A stretch of 64,000 nucleotides of DNA from positions 124,001 through 188,000 of the forward strand of contig NZ_JACIDR010000003.1 of assembly GCF_014196425.1 (NCBI RefSeq), in the 5' to 3' direction. Both the position numbers and the translations under genes were made by a program. This document shows positions 21,423 through 30,897 of this stretch, one piece after another. This DNA comes from Hansschlegelia beijingensis. Lineage in GTDB: Bacteria > Pseudomonadota > Alphaproteobacteria > Rhizobiales > Methylopilaceae. How positions within the stretch are numbered: position 1 is the first letter of the stretch; the number at the start of each line of letters is the position of its first letter. A model generated the notes under the pieces. It saw only the letters and a program-made list of their open reading frames with translations, did not search any database and was not told the origin of the DNA.

Positions 21423-22838
21423 ATGGACTTCGACCCGAACCTGCTCGCCCGCCTGCAGTTCGCCTTCACGGTGTCGTTCCACATCGTCTTCCCGGCGTTC
21501 ACGATCGGCATCTCGGCCTATGTGGCGACGCTGCTGCTGATCTGGGCCCGGACCGGGGCCGACCGCTTCCACCGCCTCGCCCGGTTCTGGACCAAGATCT
21601 TCGCGGTCTCCTTCGCCATGGGCGTCGTCTCGGGGATCGTGCTGAGCTACCAGTTCGGCACGAACTGGAGCCGCTACTCCGAGGTCGTCGGCAACGTCGT
21701 CGCGCCGCTCATCGGCTATGAGGTGCTGACCGCCTTCTTCCTGGAGGCGACCTTCCTCGGGATCATGCTGTTCGGCTGGGACCGGGTGCCGGCCTGGCTG
21801 CACGTGCTGTCGGCCTGCATCGTCGCGCTCGGGACCGCGATCTCCGGCTTCTGGATCCTGTCGGCCAACAGCTGGATGCAGACGCCCGCGGGCTTCGAGA
21901 TGCGCGACGGCGTGGCGCATCCGCTGGACTGGGTCCAGATCATCTTCAATCCGTCCTTCCCGTACCGCTTCGCGCACATGATGACGGCGGCCTATCTGAC
22001 GACCGCGGTGGTCGTGCTGTCGGTCGGCTGCCGCTACCTGCTCGCGAACCGGTTCGGCGAGGACGCGCGCACGATGGTGCGCATGGCGATCGGCATGATC
22101 GCGATCGTCGCGCCGCTGCAGCTCTTCATCGGCGACCAGCACGGGCTCAACACGCTGGAGCACCAGCCCGCCAAGGTGGCGGCCATGGAGGGCCACTGGA
22201 ACAGCGACGAGCCGGTCGCGCTGTCGCTGTTCGCGATCCCGAACGTGGCGGAAGAGCGCAACGACTTCGACATCGCCCTGCCGAACCTCTCCAGCGTGAT
22301 CCTGACCCATTCGTGGGACGGCCGCATCAAGGGGCTGTCGGACTTCCCGAAGGACGAGCGGCCGCCGGTGCTGCCGGTGTTCTTCGCCTTCCGCATCATG
22401 GTGGCGATCGGGTTCGCGCTGATCGCGACCGGGCTCGTGGGGGCCTGGCTGTGGTGGCGCGGCACGCTGTGGGAGACGCGCTGGTATCTCAAGACGTCCT
22501 CCTATCTCTGGCCGCTGGGCTTCATCGCCATCCTGGCGGGCTGGATCGTCACCGAGGTCGGCCGTCAGCCCTGGGTCGCCTGGGGAATCCTGCGGACCGC
22601 CGACGCGTCCTCGCCCGTGACCACGGGAAGCCTGGTGATCTCGCTCGCGATGTTCGTGGTGGTCTACTGCTGCGTGTTCTCGATGGGGGTCTACTACATC
22701 AACCGGCTGATCAATCGCGGGCCTGACCCGTCGATCATCGCTCCCCCGCGCCAGGGCGCCCCCAACAGGCCGCTTTCGGCGGCGCAGGACGCGACCCGCG
22801 GGGCGATCGCGGGCGGCCCAGAACCGGCGGCGGGGTGA
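21423..22838 (+). CDS. cydA: Cytochrome bd-type ubiquinol oxidase subunit I
   Basis: Membrane quinol oxidase subunit I, 471 residues. The heme-ligand histidine lies in VSFHIVFPAFTIGISAY, and GRQPWVAWGILRT is the conserved segment near the C-terminus. The length and lack of a long Q-loop insertion point to the short-Q-loop (cyanide-insensitive CioA-like) type. It reduces oxygen with quinol without pumping protons. It is coupled to cydB by a 4-base overlap. GGAGGGACC lies just before the ATG. Confidence 0.95.
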   Translation: MDFDPNLLARLQFAFTVSFHIVFPAFTIGISAYVATLLLIWARTGADRFHRLARFWTKIFAVSFAMGVVSGIVLSYQFGTNWSRYSEVVGNVVAPLIGYEVLTAFFLEATFLGIMLFGWDRVPAWLHVLSACIVALGTAISGFWILSANSWMQTPAGFEMRDGVAHPLDWVQIIFNPSFPYRFAHMMTAAYLTTAVVVLSVGCRYLLANRFGEDARTMVRMAIGMIAIVAPLQLFIGDQHGLNTLEHQPAKVAAMEGHWNSDEPVALSLFAIPNVAEERNDFDIALPNLSSVILTHSWDGRIKGLSDFPKDERPPVLPVFFAFRIMVAIGFALIATGLVGAWLWWRGTLWETRWYLKTSSYLWPLGFIAILAGWIVTEVGRQPWVAWGILRTADASSPVTTGSLVISLAMFVVVYCCVFSMGVYYINRLINRGPDPSIIAPPRQGAPNRPLSAAQDATRGAIAGGPEPAAG

Positions 22839-22843
22839 CGGTC

Positions 22844-23863
22844 ATGGAATGGTATCTGCCACTCGCCTGGGGCTGGATCATCGCGGCGGCGGTCGCGATG
22901 TACGTGATCCTCGACGGCTTCGACCTCGGCATCGGGATCCTGTTCCCGTTCGCCAAGGACGAGCATGAGCGCGACCAGATGATGAACACGGTCGCGCCGT
23001 TCTGGGACGGCAACGAGACCTGGCTGGTGCTCGGCGGCGGCGGGCTCTGGGTCGCGTTTCCCAAGGCCTACGCGATCGTCATGCCGGCGCTTTACCTGCC
23101 CGTCATCGTGATGCTGCTCGCGCTCATCTTCCGCGGCGTGTCGTTCGAGTTCCGCTGGGTGGCGAAGCCGAACAAGAGCGTGTGGAACATCACCTTCGCG
23201 GGCGGCTCGATCCTCGCCGCCTTCTGCCAGGGCCTGATCCTCGGCGGGCTGATCCAGGGCGTCGACGTTCAGCAGCAGCCCGATGTCGGGCCGCAATTCG
23301 CCGGCGGGGCGTTCGACTGGGCGACGCCGTTCAGCGTGCTGTGCGGCGTCGGCGTGGTGCTCGGCTACGCGCTGCTCGGCGCCACCTGGCTCAACATGAA
23401 GACCGACGCGGAGGTCGCCCGCCGCTCGCGCCAGCAGGCGCCCATGCTGCTCGCCGCCGTGCTGGTCGCGATGGGGCTGGTCAGCATCTGGACCCCGCTC
23501 GCGGTCGACCGGATCTGGGACCGCTGGTTCTCGCTGCCGAACCTGCTGATCCTGTGGCCGATCCCGCTGGTGACGGTCGGGGTGGCCTATCTGGTGTGGC
23601 GGGGCCTCGAGAACGGGCGCGAGATCGGGCCGTTCTTCGGCTCGATCGTCCTGTTCCTGCTCGGCTTCCTGGGGCTTGCGATCTCCACCTTCCCCTATCT
23701 GGTGCCGCCCCACATCACCTTTTGGGACGCCGCCGCCGCGCCGGCCTCGCAGATCTTCGCCGGCATCGGCGTGGTGATCATGTTCCCGATCATCATCGGC
23801 TACACGGTGCTGGTGTACTGGCTGTTCCGGGGCAAGGTGCGCGCCGGCGAGGGCTATCACTAG
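22844..23863 (+). CDS. cydB: Cytochrome bd-type ubiquinol oxidase subunit II
   Basis: Partner of cydA, about 340 residues, with eight to nine membrane helices. It starts MEWYLPLAWGWIIAAAVAMY and has the conserved ILDGFDLGIG and WDGNETWLVLGGGGLW motifs. ATG 22844 is chosen; a GTG at 22835 that overlaps the cydA stop is an alternative. No cydX-like small gene and no cydDC assembly transporter follow; the next gene is on the opposite strand. Confidence 0.94.
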   Translation: MEWYLPLAWGWIIAAAVAMYVILDGFDLGIGILFPFAKDEHERDQMMNTVAPFWDGNETWLVLGGGGLWVAFPKAYAIVMPALYLPVIVMLLALIFRGVSFEFRWVAKPNKSVWNITFAGGSILAAFCQGLILGGLIQGVDVQQQPDVGPQFAGGAFDWATPFSVLCGVGVVLGYALLGATWLNMKTDAEVARRSRQQAPMLLAAVLVAMGLVSIWTPLAVDRIWDRWFSLPNLLILWPIPLVTVGVAYLVWRGLENGREIGPFFGSIVLFLLGFLGLAISTFPYLVPPHITFWDAAAAPASQIFAGIGVVIMFPIIIGYTVLVYWLFRGKVRAGEGYH

Positions 23864-23882
23864 CCTCTCGCCGGCCGCGGCC

Positions 23883-25268
23883 TCAGAAGGTCACGAGCGA
23901 CGTCACGCCGAACACGTGGGCGTCGCGGATCTTCTGCGAGCCTGAACGCTCCGGATTGTCGACGCCGCCGCCCGGGCGCATGACGTACTGGTAGGTCGGC
24001 CGGACCGTGAGGCCCGGCACGATCTGCGCCTTGTAGGTCGCCTCGAACACCGCCTCGTATTTGCGGGCGGGGCCGCCGGGATCCGCGGCGCGGTCGGAAT
24101 CGGCCAGCTTGGGCGAGAAGTTCGCGTAGGCGAGCGCGAAGCCGAACAGATCGTCGGGGCGGCCGGGGATCATGCCGGACGCCACGATCCCGCCGTCGAC
24201 ATAGAAGTCGATCTCGTTGCGGTCCTTCGGGCCGGCGATGACGCGCGCGAACACGCCGACGCCCCTGTCGGGGTCGTCGCCGGGGGCGCGGTAGATCTGC
24301 TGGTCGAGCACCGCGTACAAATTGACGTCGCCCCGGTGACGGCGCGGATCGTCATTGCTGCCGGGGGCGCCGAGCACGAGGCCGTCGGTTCCGCGCTTGA
24401 GGTCGTCGAAGCGGGCGAAATGGCGGTAGCCGCCGAGCTTCAGCGCGCCGGGCAGCCAGGCGGCGTCCTCGCCCTGATTGTAGCGGTAGCGGGCTTCCGC
24501 GATGACGAGCGGCGGGTCCTTGAGGCGGAAGTCGAGGCCGTGCCGGTTGGCCTTCTCGGGGTGCTCGGCATGCGGATTCGCGGCCGCGCCATTGTAGATC
24601 GCGGCGACCAGCGTGAGGTTCTCCGTCGCCTCGACGGTCGCCTGCGCGCCGAGCGCCGCGAGCGGGTAGGCGGGGCCGCCGAACGGCAGGTTCTCGGAAG
24701 GCGGACCGGCCCAGCCGAAGGTCGCGTCCAGGAACGCCTCGCCATAGTCGCTCTTGATGAACTCCTCGTCGGCCGCGAGCTGGCCGACCTTGAGCGCGAA
24801 GCGGTCGCCGAGCTTCTGCTCGTACCAGAGCTCGAACAGCCGGGTGGTCGGCCGCGCCCCGACGTCGTTCACCGACAGCACGTTGCCGATGTAGTCGTCC
24901 GAAAGGTCGCGGCCGTGGATCTGCAGCATGTCGACATGCAGGCGGCCGCCCTCGATCCCTGCGACCTTCTCGGCGTCGACGTCGAGGGCGAGCTTCAAAA
25001 GGCCGCTATAGGTGACGCCGCGCCTCATGCCGCCGGCAAGGTTGCCGCGCACGTCCGAGAAGTAGAAGCCGGAGAACCGGAAGCCCCGGCCGGCGAGCGC
25101 GTCGCGCGCCGCGGCGATGTCCCTGAACGCGGCGACGCTGTCGAGGATCGAGGGGTCCTGATCGTCCTCGTCCGGCTCGGCGCGCGCCGCCCCGCCTGCG
25201 GCGCAGGCCGCGAACATGCCGAGCGCGAGGGCCGCAGCCCCGACGCCTCTTCCCCCAGATCGACGCAC
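23883..25268 (-). CDS. OprB-family carbohydrate-selective porin
   Basis: Outer-membrane beta-barrel porin, 461 residues, with a signal peptide ending near AARAEPDED. Family motifs include LFELWYEQKLGDRFALKVGQ, a region around ATFGWAGPPSENLPFGGPAYPLAALGA and the terminal phenylalanine (SLVTF) of outer-membrane proteins. OprB porins pass glucose and other sugars. The start is GTG 25268, just after GGGGGA. It converges on cydB. The substrate here is not determined. Confidence 0.85.
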   Translation of the reverse strand: MRRSGGRGVGAAALALGMFAACAAGGAARAEPDEDDQDPSILDSVAAFRDIAAARDALAGRGFRFSGFYFSDVRGNLAGGMRRGVTYSGLLKLALDVDAEKVAGIEGGRLHVDMLQIHGRDLSDDYIGNVLSVNDVGARPTTRLFELWYEQKLGDRFALKVGQLAADEEFIKSDYGEAFLDATFGWAGPPSENLPFGGPAYPLAALGAQATVEATENLTLVAAIYNGAAANPHAEHPEKANRHGLDFRLKDPPLVIAEARYRYNQGEDAAWLPGALKLGGYRHFARFDDLKRGTDGLVLGAPGSNDDPRRHRGDVNLYAVLDQQIYRAPGDDPDRGVGVFARVIAGPKDRNEIDFYVDGGIVASGMIPGRPDDLFGFALAYANFSPKLADSDRAADPGGPARKYEAVFEATYKAQIVPGLTVRPTYQYVMRPGGGVDNPERSGSQKIRDAHVFGVTSLVTF

Positions 25269-25374
25269 GAATCCCCCGAATTCTTATGAGAGCGTTCTTA
25301 AGGGGAGGGTGCCACGGCCGGCGTCGCGTTCCAACGCTCGCGCGCGCGTGTTCGTGACAAACGGGCGCGCGCGC

Positions 25375-25402
25375 AAAAAAAAGGCCGCCCCGAGGGGCGG
25401 CC
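25375..25402 (-). terminator. Rho-independent terminator of the 46-residue gene
   Basis: A perfect 8-base stem GGCCGCCC/GGGCGGCC with a 4-base loop is followed on the minus strand by eight T residues. It lies about 40 bases after the stop of the small gene at 25445-25585. It separates that gene from the porin gene downstream. Confidence 0.88.
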
Positions 25403-25444
25403 AGCTCTGGGTCCGAGGGAGGGGGAGGACCGGACCAGAGAAAC

Positions 25445-25585
25445 TCAGAGCCCGAAATAGGGCTGGTAGCCGACGCGCTGGTCGGCGCGCTGCAGCGCAG
25501 CAAAAGCAGCCGCAATGCGGGCGAAGATGCGGCCGAAGAAGCCCGAATGGGCGGGGCCGTCATGCGTGACAGATACGTAAGCCAT
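25445..25585 (-). CDS. Small hypothetical protein, 46 residues
   Basis: Small protein beginning MAYVSVTHDGPAHSGFFGR, with a short amphipathic stretch (IFARIAAAFAALQRA) and ending GYQPYFGL. I do not recognise the family. A strong terminator follows, and an unusual palindromic array lies about 55-100 bases upstream, which makes it look like a separately regulated gene. The frame is open further upstream, but the ATG at 25585 is the sensible start. Confidence 0.6.
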   Translation of the reverse strand: MAYVSVTHDGPAHSGFFGRIFARIAAAFAALQRADQRVGYQPYFGL

Positions 25586-25639
25586 TGATCCACACCGTCT
25601 CTGGGGCGCGCCTCGCGCCGTGATCCTGTTGGCGCTAAT

Positions 25640-25685
25640 CTGGCATGCCAGACCCCATCTCAAAAGTGGGGAACTGGCATGCCAG
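25640..25685. promoter_or_regulatory. Nested palindrome, probable operator pair
   Basis: Two identical 12-base perfect palindromes, CTGGCATGCCAG, occupy 25640-25651 and 25674-25685, with centres 34 bases apart. Between them CCCCA and TGGGG form a further inverted pair, so the whole 46 bases is nearly symmetrical. It sits upstream of the 46-residue minus-strand gene. The rest of the gap (25686-25899) shows no gene or motif that I recognise. Confidence 0.65.
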
Positions 25686-25899
25686 TCATGCGTGCGGTGC
25701 AGCGCGACTTTCATGCGGCGTTTACGAAACCGGGGCGGTCAGCGAGGCCGGGGGATGGTCATGGCGACAGGGCTGTCGACGCGGTAGCGAAGGGCCGCAT
25801 GCGGATCGCCCGCGCGCCGGAAGGCGTGGGCGGCGGCCAGCCCTAGCCGCGCCGCCATCAACGCGCGAAGCCGTCACGTCTCCGCCTGCGCTCCGGCGC

Positions 25900-26166
25900 T
25901 CACTCGGACGAGCGGCGGATCTCGACCGTTCCGGTGGTCGCGGGCTGCTCGACCACGCGGCCGCTCGGCACGGGCGTCACGGTCGTCGTGCGGCGCTGCT
26001 CGAGCATGGTGGTGTCCGGCGCCGGGTTCTGGCGGGCCTGCGGCGTCGCGCCCGCCACCGGCGCGGAATAGACGCCGGTCTGCGTCTCCTGGCGGACGAT
26101 CGCGTCGGCCTGCGCGGCGGTGGACAGCGCGAGCGCGCCGGCTGCGAGCATCAGGAACTTGTTCAT
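25900..26166 (-). CDS. Small exported hypothetical protein
   Basis: 88 residues with a clear signal peptide (MNKFLMLAAGALALSTAAQA) and a polar Thr/Gln/Pro-rich mature part without cysteines. GAGGAGG lies 7 bases before the ATG, a strong ribosome site, which supports translation. The family is not recognised. It is divergent from the molybdopterin oxidoreductase. Confidence 0.65.
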   Translation of the reverse strand: MNKFLMLAAGALALSTAAQADAIVRQETQTGVYSAPVAGATPQARQNPAPDTTMLEQRRTTTVTPVPSGRVVEQPATTGTVEIRRSSE

Positions 26167-26345
26167 CGTTGGGCCTCCTCGAGCGCCGCGGCGTCCCGCG
26201 GCCTCCGGAGGAAAAGCGAAGCCGCCCGGGTTCGTTCCGCCGGCTTGTGATCGCGCCTGTCAGGCGGCTATCATCCGATCAATCGCCCGATAGAGCCTTT
26301 CGATGGCCGTGGGCGCAAAAACGACAAAACGTCCGGGAGAATGAA

Positions 26346-28490
26346 ATGCTCGAAGAGACCGCCGCCGAGACCAGGACTCATCTCGGCGCCTGCCCGCATG
26401 ACTGCCCGGACACCTGCGCGATGGTCTACACGACCGAGGCCGGGCGGCTGGTGTCGGTCAAGGGCAACGCGGAGCATCCGATGACGCGCGGCTCGCTCTG
26501 CGTGAAGGTCAAGGACTTCGAAAAGCACCACTACAACCCCGACCGGCTGATGCACCCGATGAAGCGGGTCGGCCCAAAGGGGGAGGGGAAGTTCGAGCGG
26601 ATCTCGTGGGACGAGGCGCTCGACACGATCTTCGAGCGGTTCGCGGAGGCGGCGCGCGCCCACGGGCCGGAGGCGATCCTGCCTTACAGCTATCTCGGCA
26701 ATGAAGGCCTGGTGCAGGGCCTGACCGTCGGCGACGCCTTCTTCAACAAGCTCGGCGCGACGGTCGCGGAGAAGACCTTCTGCGGCTCGGGCTCATGCAC
26801 CGCCTGGCTGCTGACCAACGGCCCGACCAACGGCACGGACCCGCTGAGCTTCACCCAGTCCAAGTACATCGTGATCTGGGGCTGCAACTCGGTCAGCACG
26901 AACCTGCACCACTGGCACATCGTCAAGGACGCCCAGCGCAACGGCGCCAAGGTGGTGGTGATCGACCCGTACAGGTCCCGCACCGCCAAGGAAGCCGACT
27001 GGCACATCATGCCGCGCCCGGGCACCGACGGCGCGCTCGCGATGGCGATGATCCATGTGATCATCAACGGCAATCTCTGCGACATGGACTATGTCGAGAA
27101 GTACACGGTCGGCTTCGAGCAGCTGAAGGAGCGCGCCGCGCCGTTCACGCCCGAGTACGCCGAGACGCTGTGCGGCGTGAAGGCGGAGGACATCCGCATG
27201 CTGGCGCACGAATACGCCACGACCCGCAACGCGGCGCTCAGGCCCGGCATCGCGGTCGAGCGCTCGGCCGGCGGCAGCCAGGCGCTGCGGGCGATCTTCT
27301 CGCTGCCGGCCCTGACCGGCTCCTGGAAGGACCCGGGCGGCGGCGTCTATCAGATGCCGCTCTGGGAGTTCCCGGTGCACTGGGACCGCGTCTGCCGCCC
27401 CGACCTGATCCCGGAAGGCACCCGCACCATCAACGTGCTGAAGCTCGGCGAGGCGCTGACCGGCGAGGCCGGGCTGAACCCCGGCGTCCATGCGCTGATG
27501 GTCTACAACTGCAACCCGGTCTCGCAGTCGACCGACACCGACAAGATCGTCCGCGGCCTCGAGCGCGAGGATCTGTTCACGGTCGTCTCCGAGCACTTCC
27601 TGACCGACACCGCGCGCTACGCCGACATCCTGCTGCCGGCCACCATGGCGGCCGAGCACGACGACATGATGTTCTCGTGGGGCCACTTCTTCTTCACGCT
27701 GAACGAGAAGGCGATCGAGACGCCGGGCGAATGCGTCTCCAACGCCGAGCTGTTCCGGCGCCTTGCGAAGCGTTTCGGCTTCAAGGAGCCGCAGTTCTCG
27801 ATGAGCGAGAAGGAACTGATGGAGTGGTACATCGACTGGTCGAGCCCGAAGATGGCCGGCTGCGACATGGACTATTTCCGCCAGCACGGCTTCTGGCGCA
27901 TTGCGGTCGGCGATCCGTCGACCCGCACGCCGCACGCCGAGGGCGGCTTCCCGACGCCGTCCGGCAAGGTCGAGTTCTATTCGGAGACCGCCGCGACCAC
28001 CGGCAACTTCGTCGCCCCGCCGTTCCGGCAGATGTATGAGGCGATGCAGGGCGGCGAGAAGCTCGACCCGCTGCCGGGCTATGTGGCGCCCTATGAGCGC
28101 CCCGAGACCGCGCCCGACAAGGCGCAGAAATATCCGCTCAACATCGTCTCGCCGAAGAGCCACGCCTTCCTCAACTCGCAATACGCCAATGAGGAGCGCA
28201 AGATCGCCGTGCAGGGCGAGCAGGCGATCCTGATCAACCCGGCCGACGCGCTGTCGCGCGGGGTGAGCGAGGGCGCGCTGGTGCGGGTGTTCAACGACCG
28301 CGGCCAGTTCCACGGCGCCGCGCGCGTCACCGAGGACGTGCCGGCCGGGCTGGTGGTGGCCTCGCTCGGTTACTGGCGCACCCTCAACCGCGGCGGCGCC
28401 GTGAACATCATCTCGTCCTCCGCCTATGGCGGCATGGGTCACTCGCCGACCTATTCGGACAACCTCGTTGAGGTTCACGCGGTCGGGTGA
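26346..28490 (+). CDS. Molybdopterin-containing oxidoreductase, 4Fe-4S-binding
   Basis: DMSO-reductase superfamily enzyme, 714 residues. The N-terminal 4Fe-4S motif is CPHDCPDTC followed by SLCVK. The molybdopterin domains follow ([10 protein letters not shown] region, [16 protein letters not shown], and the C-terminal molybdopterin-dinucleotide domain [13 protein letters not shown]). It resembles the formate dehydrogenase/BisC-like group usually annotated as a molybdopterin oxidoreductase. No Tat signal is seen, so it is probably cytoplasmic. No partner subunit genes are adjacent. The exact substrate is unknown. GGGAGA precedes the ATG. Confidence 0.9.
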   Translation: MLEETAAETRTHLGACPHDCPDTCAMVYTTEAGRLVSVKGNAEHPMTRGSLCVKVKDFEKHHYNPDRLMHPMKRVGPKGEGKFERISWDEALDTIFERFAEAARAHGPEAILPYSYLGNEGLVQGLTVGDAFFNKLGATVAEKTFCGSGSCTAWLLTNGPTNGTDPLSFTQSKYIVIWGCNSVSTNLHHWHIVKDAQRNGAKVVVIDPYRSRTAKEADWHIMPRPGTDGALAMAMIHVIINGNLCDMDYVEKYTVGFEQLKERAAPFTPEYAETLCGVKAEDIRMLAHEYATTRNAALRPGIAVERSAGGSQALRAIFSLPALTGSWKDPGGGVYQMPLWEFPVHWDRVCRPDLIPEGTRTINVLKLGEALTGEAGLNPGVHALMVYNCNPVSQSTDTDKIVRGLEREDLFTVVSEHFLTDTARYADILLPATMAAEHDDMMFSWGHFFFTLNEKAIETPGECVSNAELFRRLAKRFGFKEPQFSMSEKELMEWYIDWSSPKMAGCDMDYFRQHGFWRIAVGDPSTRTPHAEGGFPTPSGKVEFYSETAATTGNFVAPPFRQMYEAMQGGEKLDPLPGYVAPYERPETAPDKAQKYPLNIVSPKSHAFLNSQYANEERKIAVQGEQAILINPADALSRGVSEGALVRVFNDRGQFHGAARVTEDVPAGLVVASLGYWRTLNRGGAVNIISSSAYGGMGHSPTYSDNLVEVHAVG

Positions 28491-28545
28491 GGGCTTCCCG
28501 CGCGCCGTCCTCGCATCGCGAGGCGGCGCGCACTATCTATCCCGC

Positions 28546-28839
28546 ATGAACCAGGCGTCGGAATCAGAGCTCTCGGACCGTCAGTTCGAGCGGATCGGGC
28601 GCGCGCTCGCGGAGCCGCGGCGCGTGCAGATCCTCAAGGAGCTCGGCGCCTGCGGCGAGGCCACGCCGTGCAGCGCCCTGAGCGAAGCGCAGCAGATCAG
28701 CGCCGCGACGCTGTCGCACCACGTGAAGGAGCTTGAGGCCGCGGGGCTGATCGAGATCGTCCGCGAGGGCAAGTTCGCCCACCTCGTGCTCCAGCGCGAC
28801 GTGCTCGCCGCCTATACGAGGCGGCTCTCCGAAATCTGA
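28546..28839 (+). CDS. ArsR-family transcriptional regulator
   Basis: Winged helix-turn-helix repressor, 97 residues. [20 protein letters not shown] starts the DNA-binding domain and the recognition region is [20 protein letters not shown], followed by the wing REGKFAHL. The only cysteines are in [11 protein letters not shown], so this may not be a metal sensor of the ELCVC type. A terminator hairpin follows and an inverted repeat lies in the gap to the next gene, an SDR, which is its likely target. Confidence 0.88.
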   Translation: MNQASESELSDRQFERIGRALAEPRRVQILKELGACGEATPCSALSEAQQISAATLSHHVKELEAAGLIEIVREGKFAHLVLQRDVLAAYTRRLSEI

Positions 28840-28868
28840 ACCGCCGACGCTCCGCTCCGCGTCGTCGC

Positions 28869-28908
28869 CCGAAAAGCAGCGCCCGCTCCCCCGGCGCCGC
28901 TTTTTCGG
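28869..28908 (+). terminator. Terminator-like hairpin after arsR
   Basis: CCGAAAAGCAGCGCC (28869-28883) pairs with GGCGCCGCTTTTTCGG (28893-28908), with one mismatch and one bulge. The 3' arm holds five T residues. It separates the arsR gene from the SDR gene. Confidence 0.6.
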
Positions 28909-28931
28909 AACGGCCCCTTGCGCGCTGACAT

Positions 28932-28955
28932 TTCGACATTCATCTAAGCGTCGAA
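28932..28955. promoter_or_regulatory. Inverted repeat, candidate ArsR-type operator
   Basis: TTCGAC (28932-28937) and GTCGAA (28950-28955) form a 6-base inverted repeat with a 12-base spacer, about 30 bases upstream of the SDR start. Size and position fit an operator for the adjacent ArsR-family repressor; this is inference. Confidence 0.45.
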
Positions 28956-28983
28956 TTGAAATCGCTCTCCAAGGGGAACACCA

Positions 28984-29733
28984 ATGAGCGAACTTACAGG
29001 CAAGACCGCGGTCGTGACCGGCGCCTCCAAGGGCATCGGGGCGGGCGTCGCGAAGGTCCTCGGCGCGGCGGGCGCGGCCGTCGTGGTCAACTACGCGTCG
29101 GACAAGGCGGGCGCCGAGAAGGTGGTGGCCGAGATCGCCGCCAAGGGCGGCAGCGCGATCGCCGTCCAGGCCGACATGTCGAAGGCGGCCGACGTGACGC
29201 GGCTGTTCGACGAGGCCGCCAGGGCGTTCGGCGAGCTCGACGTGCTGGTCAACAACGCCGGCGTCTACCAGTTCGCGACGCTCGACGAGGTCACCGAGGA
29301 GCAGTACCGGCGCCAGTTCGACATCAACGTGCTCGGGCCGCTTCTCGCCACCCGCGAGGCGCTCAAGCATTTCGGCCCGGACGGCGGCAGCGTCATCAAC
29401 ATCTCTTCGAACGCCAGCACGGCCGCCCATCCGGCGCTTTCGGTCTATTCCGGCACGAAGGCGGCGCTCGACGCGATCACAAGGTCGCTCGCCGCGGAGC
29501 TCGGGCCGCGCAAGATCAGGGTCAACTCGGTGAACCCGGGCGTGACGGACACCGAGGGTCTGACCACGGTGGGCGTCAGGGGCAGCGAGTTCGAACAGCA
29601 GCTGGTCGCCTCGACGCCGCTCGGCCGGCTCGGCGAGCCTGAGGACATCGCCAAGGTGGCGCTGTTCCTCGCCTCCGACCTTTCGAGCTGGGTGACGGGC
29701 GCGGTCATCCTGGCCTCCGGCGGCCAGCGCTGA
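28984..29733 (+). CDS. Short-chain dehydrogenase/reductase (SDR), 3-oxoacyl-ACP reductase-like
   Basis: Classical SDR, 249 residues. The NAD(P)-binding motif [10 protein letters not shown] is near residue 13; NNAG is near 88, the catalytic serine follows (NISSNAS), and the YSGTKAALD motif supplies Tyr and Lys. AAGGGG precedes the ATG. It follows an ArsR-type regulator, with a possible operator between, so it may be inducible. The substrate is not determined. Confidence 0.93.
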   Translation: MSELTGKTAVVTGASKGIGAGVAKVLGAAGAAVVVNYASDKAGAEKVVAEIAAKGGSAIAVQADMSKAADVTRLFDEAARAFGELDVLVNNAGVYQFATLDEVTEEQYRRQFDINVLGPLLATREALKHFGPDGGSVINISSNASTAAHPALSVYSGTKAALDAITRSLAAELGPRKIRVNSVNPGVTDTEGLTTVGVRGSEFEQQLVASTPLGRLGEPEDIAKVALFLASDLSSWVTGAVILASGGQR

Positions 29734-29764
29734 CGATTCCGGGCGTCGCGCCGTCAGGCGCGGC

Positions 29765-30598
29765 TCACCCGGGCGGCGCCGCTCCCTCGAGGGCGCGCCG
29801 GATCGCCTTGAGGTCGCGCCACGCGAGCTTCTTCTGCGCCGGGCTGCGCAGCAGATAGGCCGGGTGAAGGGTCGCCATCGCCTTGGCGGGCCGGCCCGCG
29901 ACGTCATAGTCGAGCCACTTGCCGCGCAGCTTCAGGATGCCGTCCCGGGCGCGGAACAGGCTCTGCGCCGCCGCGCCTCCGAGCGCCACCAGGATCTCCG
30001 GATCGCACAGCTCGATCTGCCGCCGGATGAAGGGCAGGCAGGTCTCGGTCTCCTGCGGCGTCGGCGTGCGGTTGCCGGGCGGCCGCCAGGGGATGACGTT
30101 GGCGATGTAGACCGAGCCGCGGTCGAGCCCGATCGCCGCCAGCATGCGGTCGAGCAGCTGCCCCGACCGGCCCACGAAGGGCAGGCCCGAAAGATCCTCC
30201 TCGCGGCCCGGCGCCTCGCCGACGAGCATCAGCCGCGCCCCCGGCGCGCCGTCCGCGAACACCGTCCGGCTGGCGGTCGCCTTCAGCGCGCAGCCCTCGA
30301 AGCCCTCGAGGATCTGCCGCAGTTCGTCCAGCGTGGCGGCGGAGGCCGCGGCCTCGCGCGCGGCGGAGACGGATTCGTCCGGCGTCGCCAGCAGGGCGGC
30401 CGGGGATACGACCGCGGGCGCCCGCTGGGGCGCCTGTGGCGCGGCCTGCGGGGCAGGCTGGGCGGCGCGCTGCGCGCGGGCCGCGTCGGCGGCGAAGCGG
30501 TCCTGCGGGGCCTCCTCCAGCGCCACGTCGACGCCCATCGCGAGCTGCCATTCGAGCAGCGCGCGCAGGTCGTCGCGGGAGGGCAGCGGGAGAGCCAT
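29765..30598 (-). CDS. Family 4 uracil-DNA glycosylase
   Basis: Fe-S uracil-DNA glycosylase, 277 residues, which removes uracil from DNA. The first ~100 residues are a low-complexity Ala/Gln/Pro-rich extension. The domain then has GCALKATASRTVFADG, the active-site motif LVGEAPGREEDLSGLPFVGR, NVIPWRPPGNRTP and the motif ATLHPAYLLR. ATG 30598 is chosen; the open frame continues upstream to 30823 without homology. It converges on the SDR gene. It is distinct from the divergent UDG-fold gene at 35259. Confidence 0.92.
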   Translation of the reverse strand: MALPLPSRDDLRALLEWQLAMGVDVALEEAPQDRFAADAARAQRAAQPAPQAAPQAPQRAPAVVSPAALLATPDESVSAAREAAASAATLDELRQILEGFEGCALKATASRTVFADGAPGARLMLVGEAPGREEDLSGLPFVGRSGQLLDRMLAAIGLDRGSVYIANVIPWRPPGNRTPTPQETETCLPFIRRQIELCDPEILVALGGAAAQSLFRARDGILKLRGKWLDYDVAGRPAKAMATLHPAYLLRSPAQKKLAWRDLKAIRRALEGAAPPG

Positions 30599-30897
30599 GC
30601 GCGCATTATAGGCGGCGCGGCCGGCGCTGTCCCCGCGCGGAGGCGGCGCGCCCGAGGAGCCGGTTGCGGCCCGGATGAAGAGCCGCCTAACCATTAGGCA
30701 GGGCGCACAGAAAAGAATCAGTTTCCAGCTGAATAAACGACCGGAACGGTATGTATCTGCCAAACTGTTCTCGGCTCTGCGCCGGCGCCTGCGACAAAAC
30801 GGCTCGCTGTTCGCTGAATCCAAAGATGTCCTGAAGTCGTAACGGTCCGATAATCATTCCGGCACAGTTTCCGCAGCGCAACACAAGGGGGTGTGCA

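Noticed and set aside
30685-30699. Small palindrome GCCTAACCATTAGGC upstream of the UDG and MCP-like genes
   Set aside because: It is a short inverted repeat without promoter context or a second copy in view; it could be chance.
30860-30875. Sigma-54-like motif CGGCACAGTTTCCGCA before the MCP-like gene
   Set aside because: The GG/GC spacing is right but the -12 element is poor (CCGC), and the start site would fall on the Shine-Dalgarno sequence, so I do not call it.
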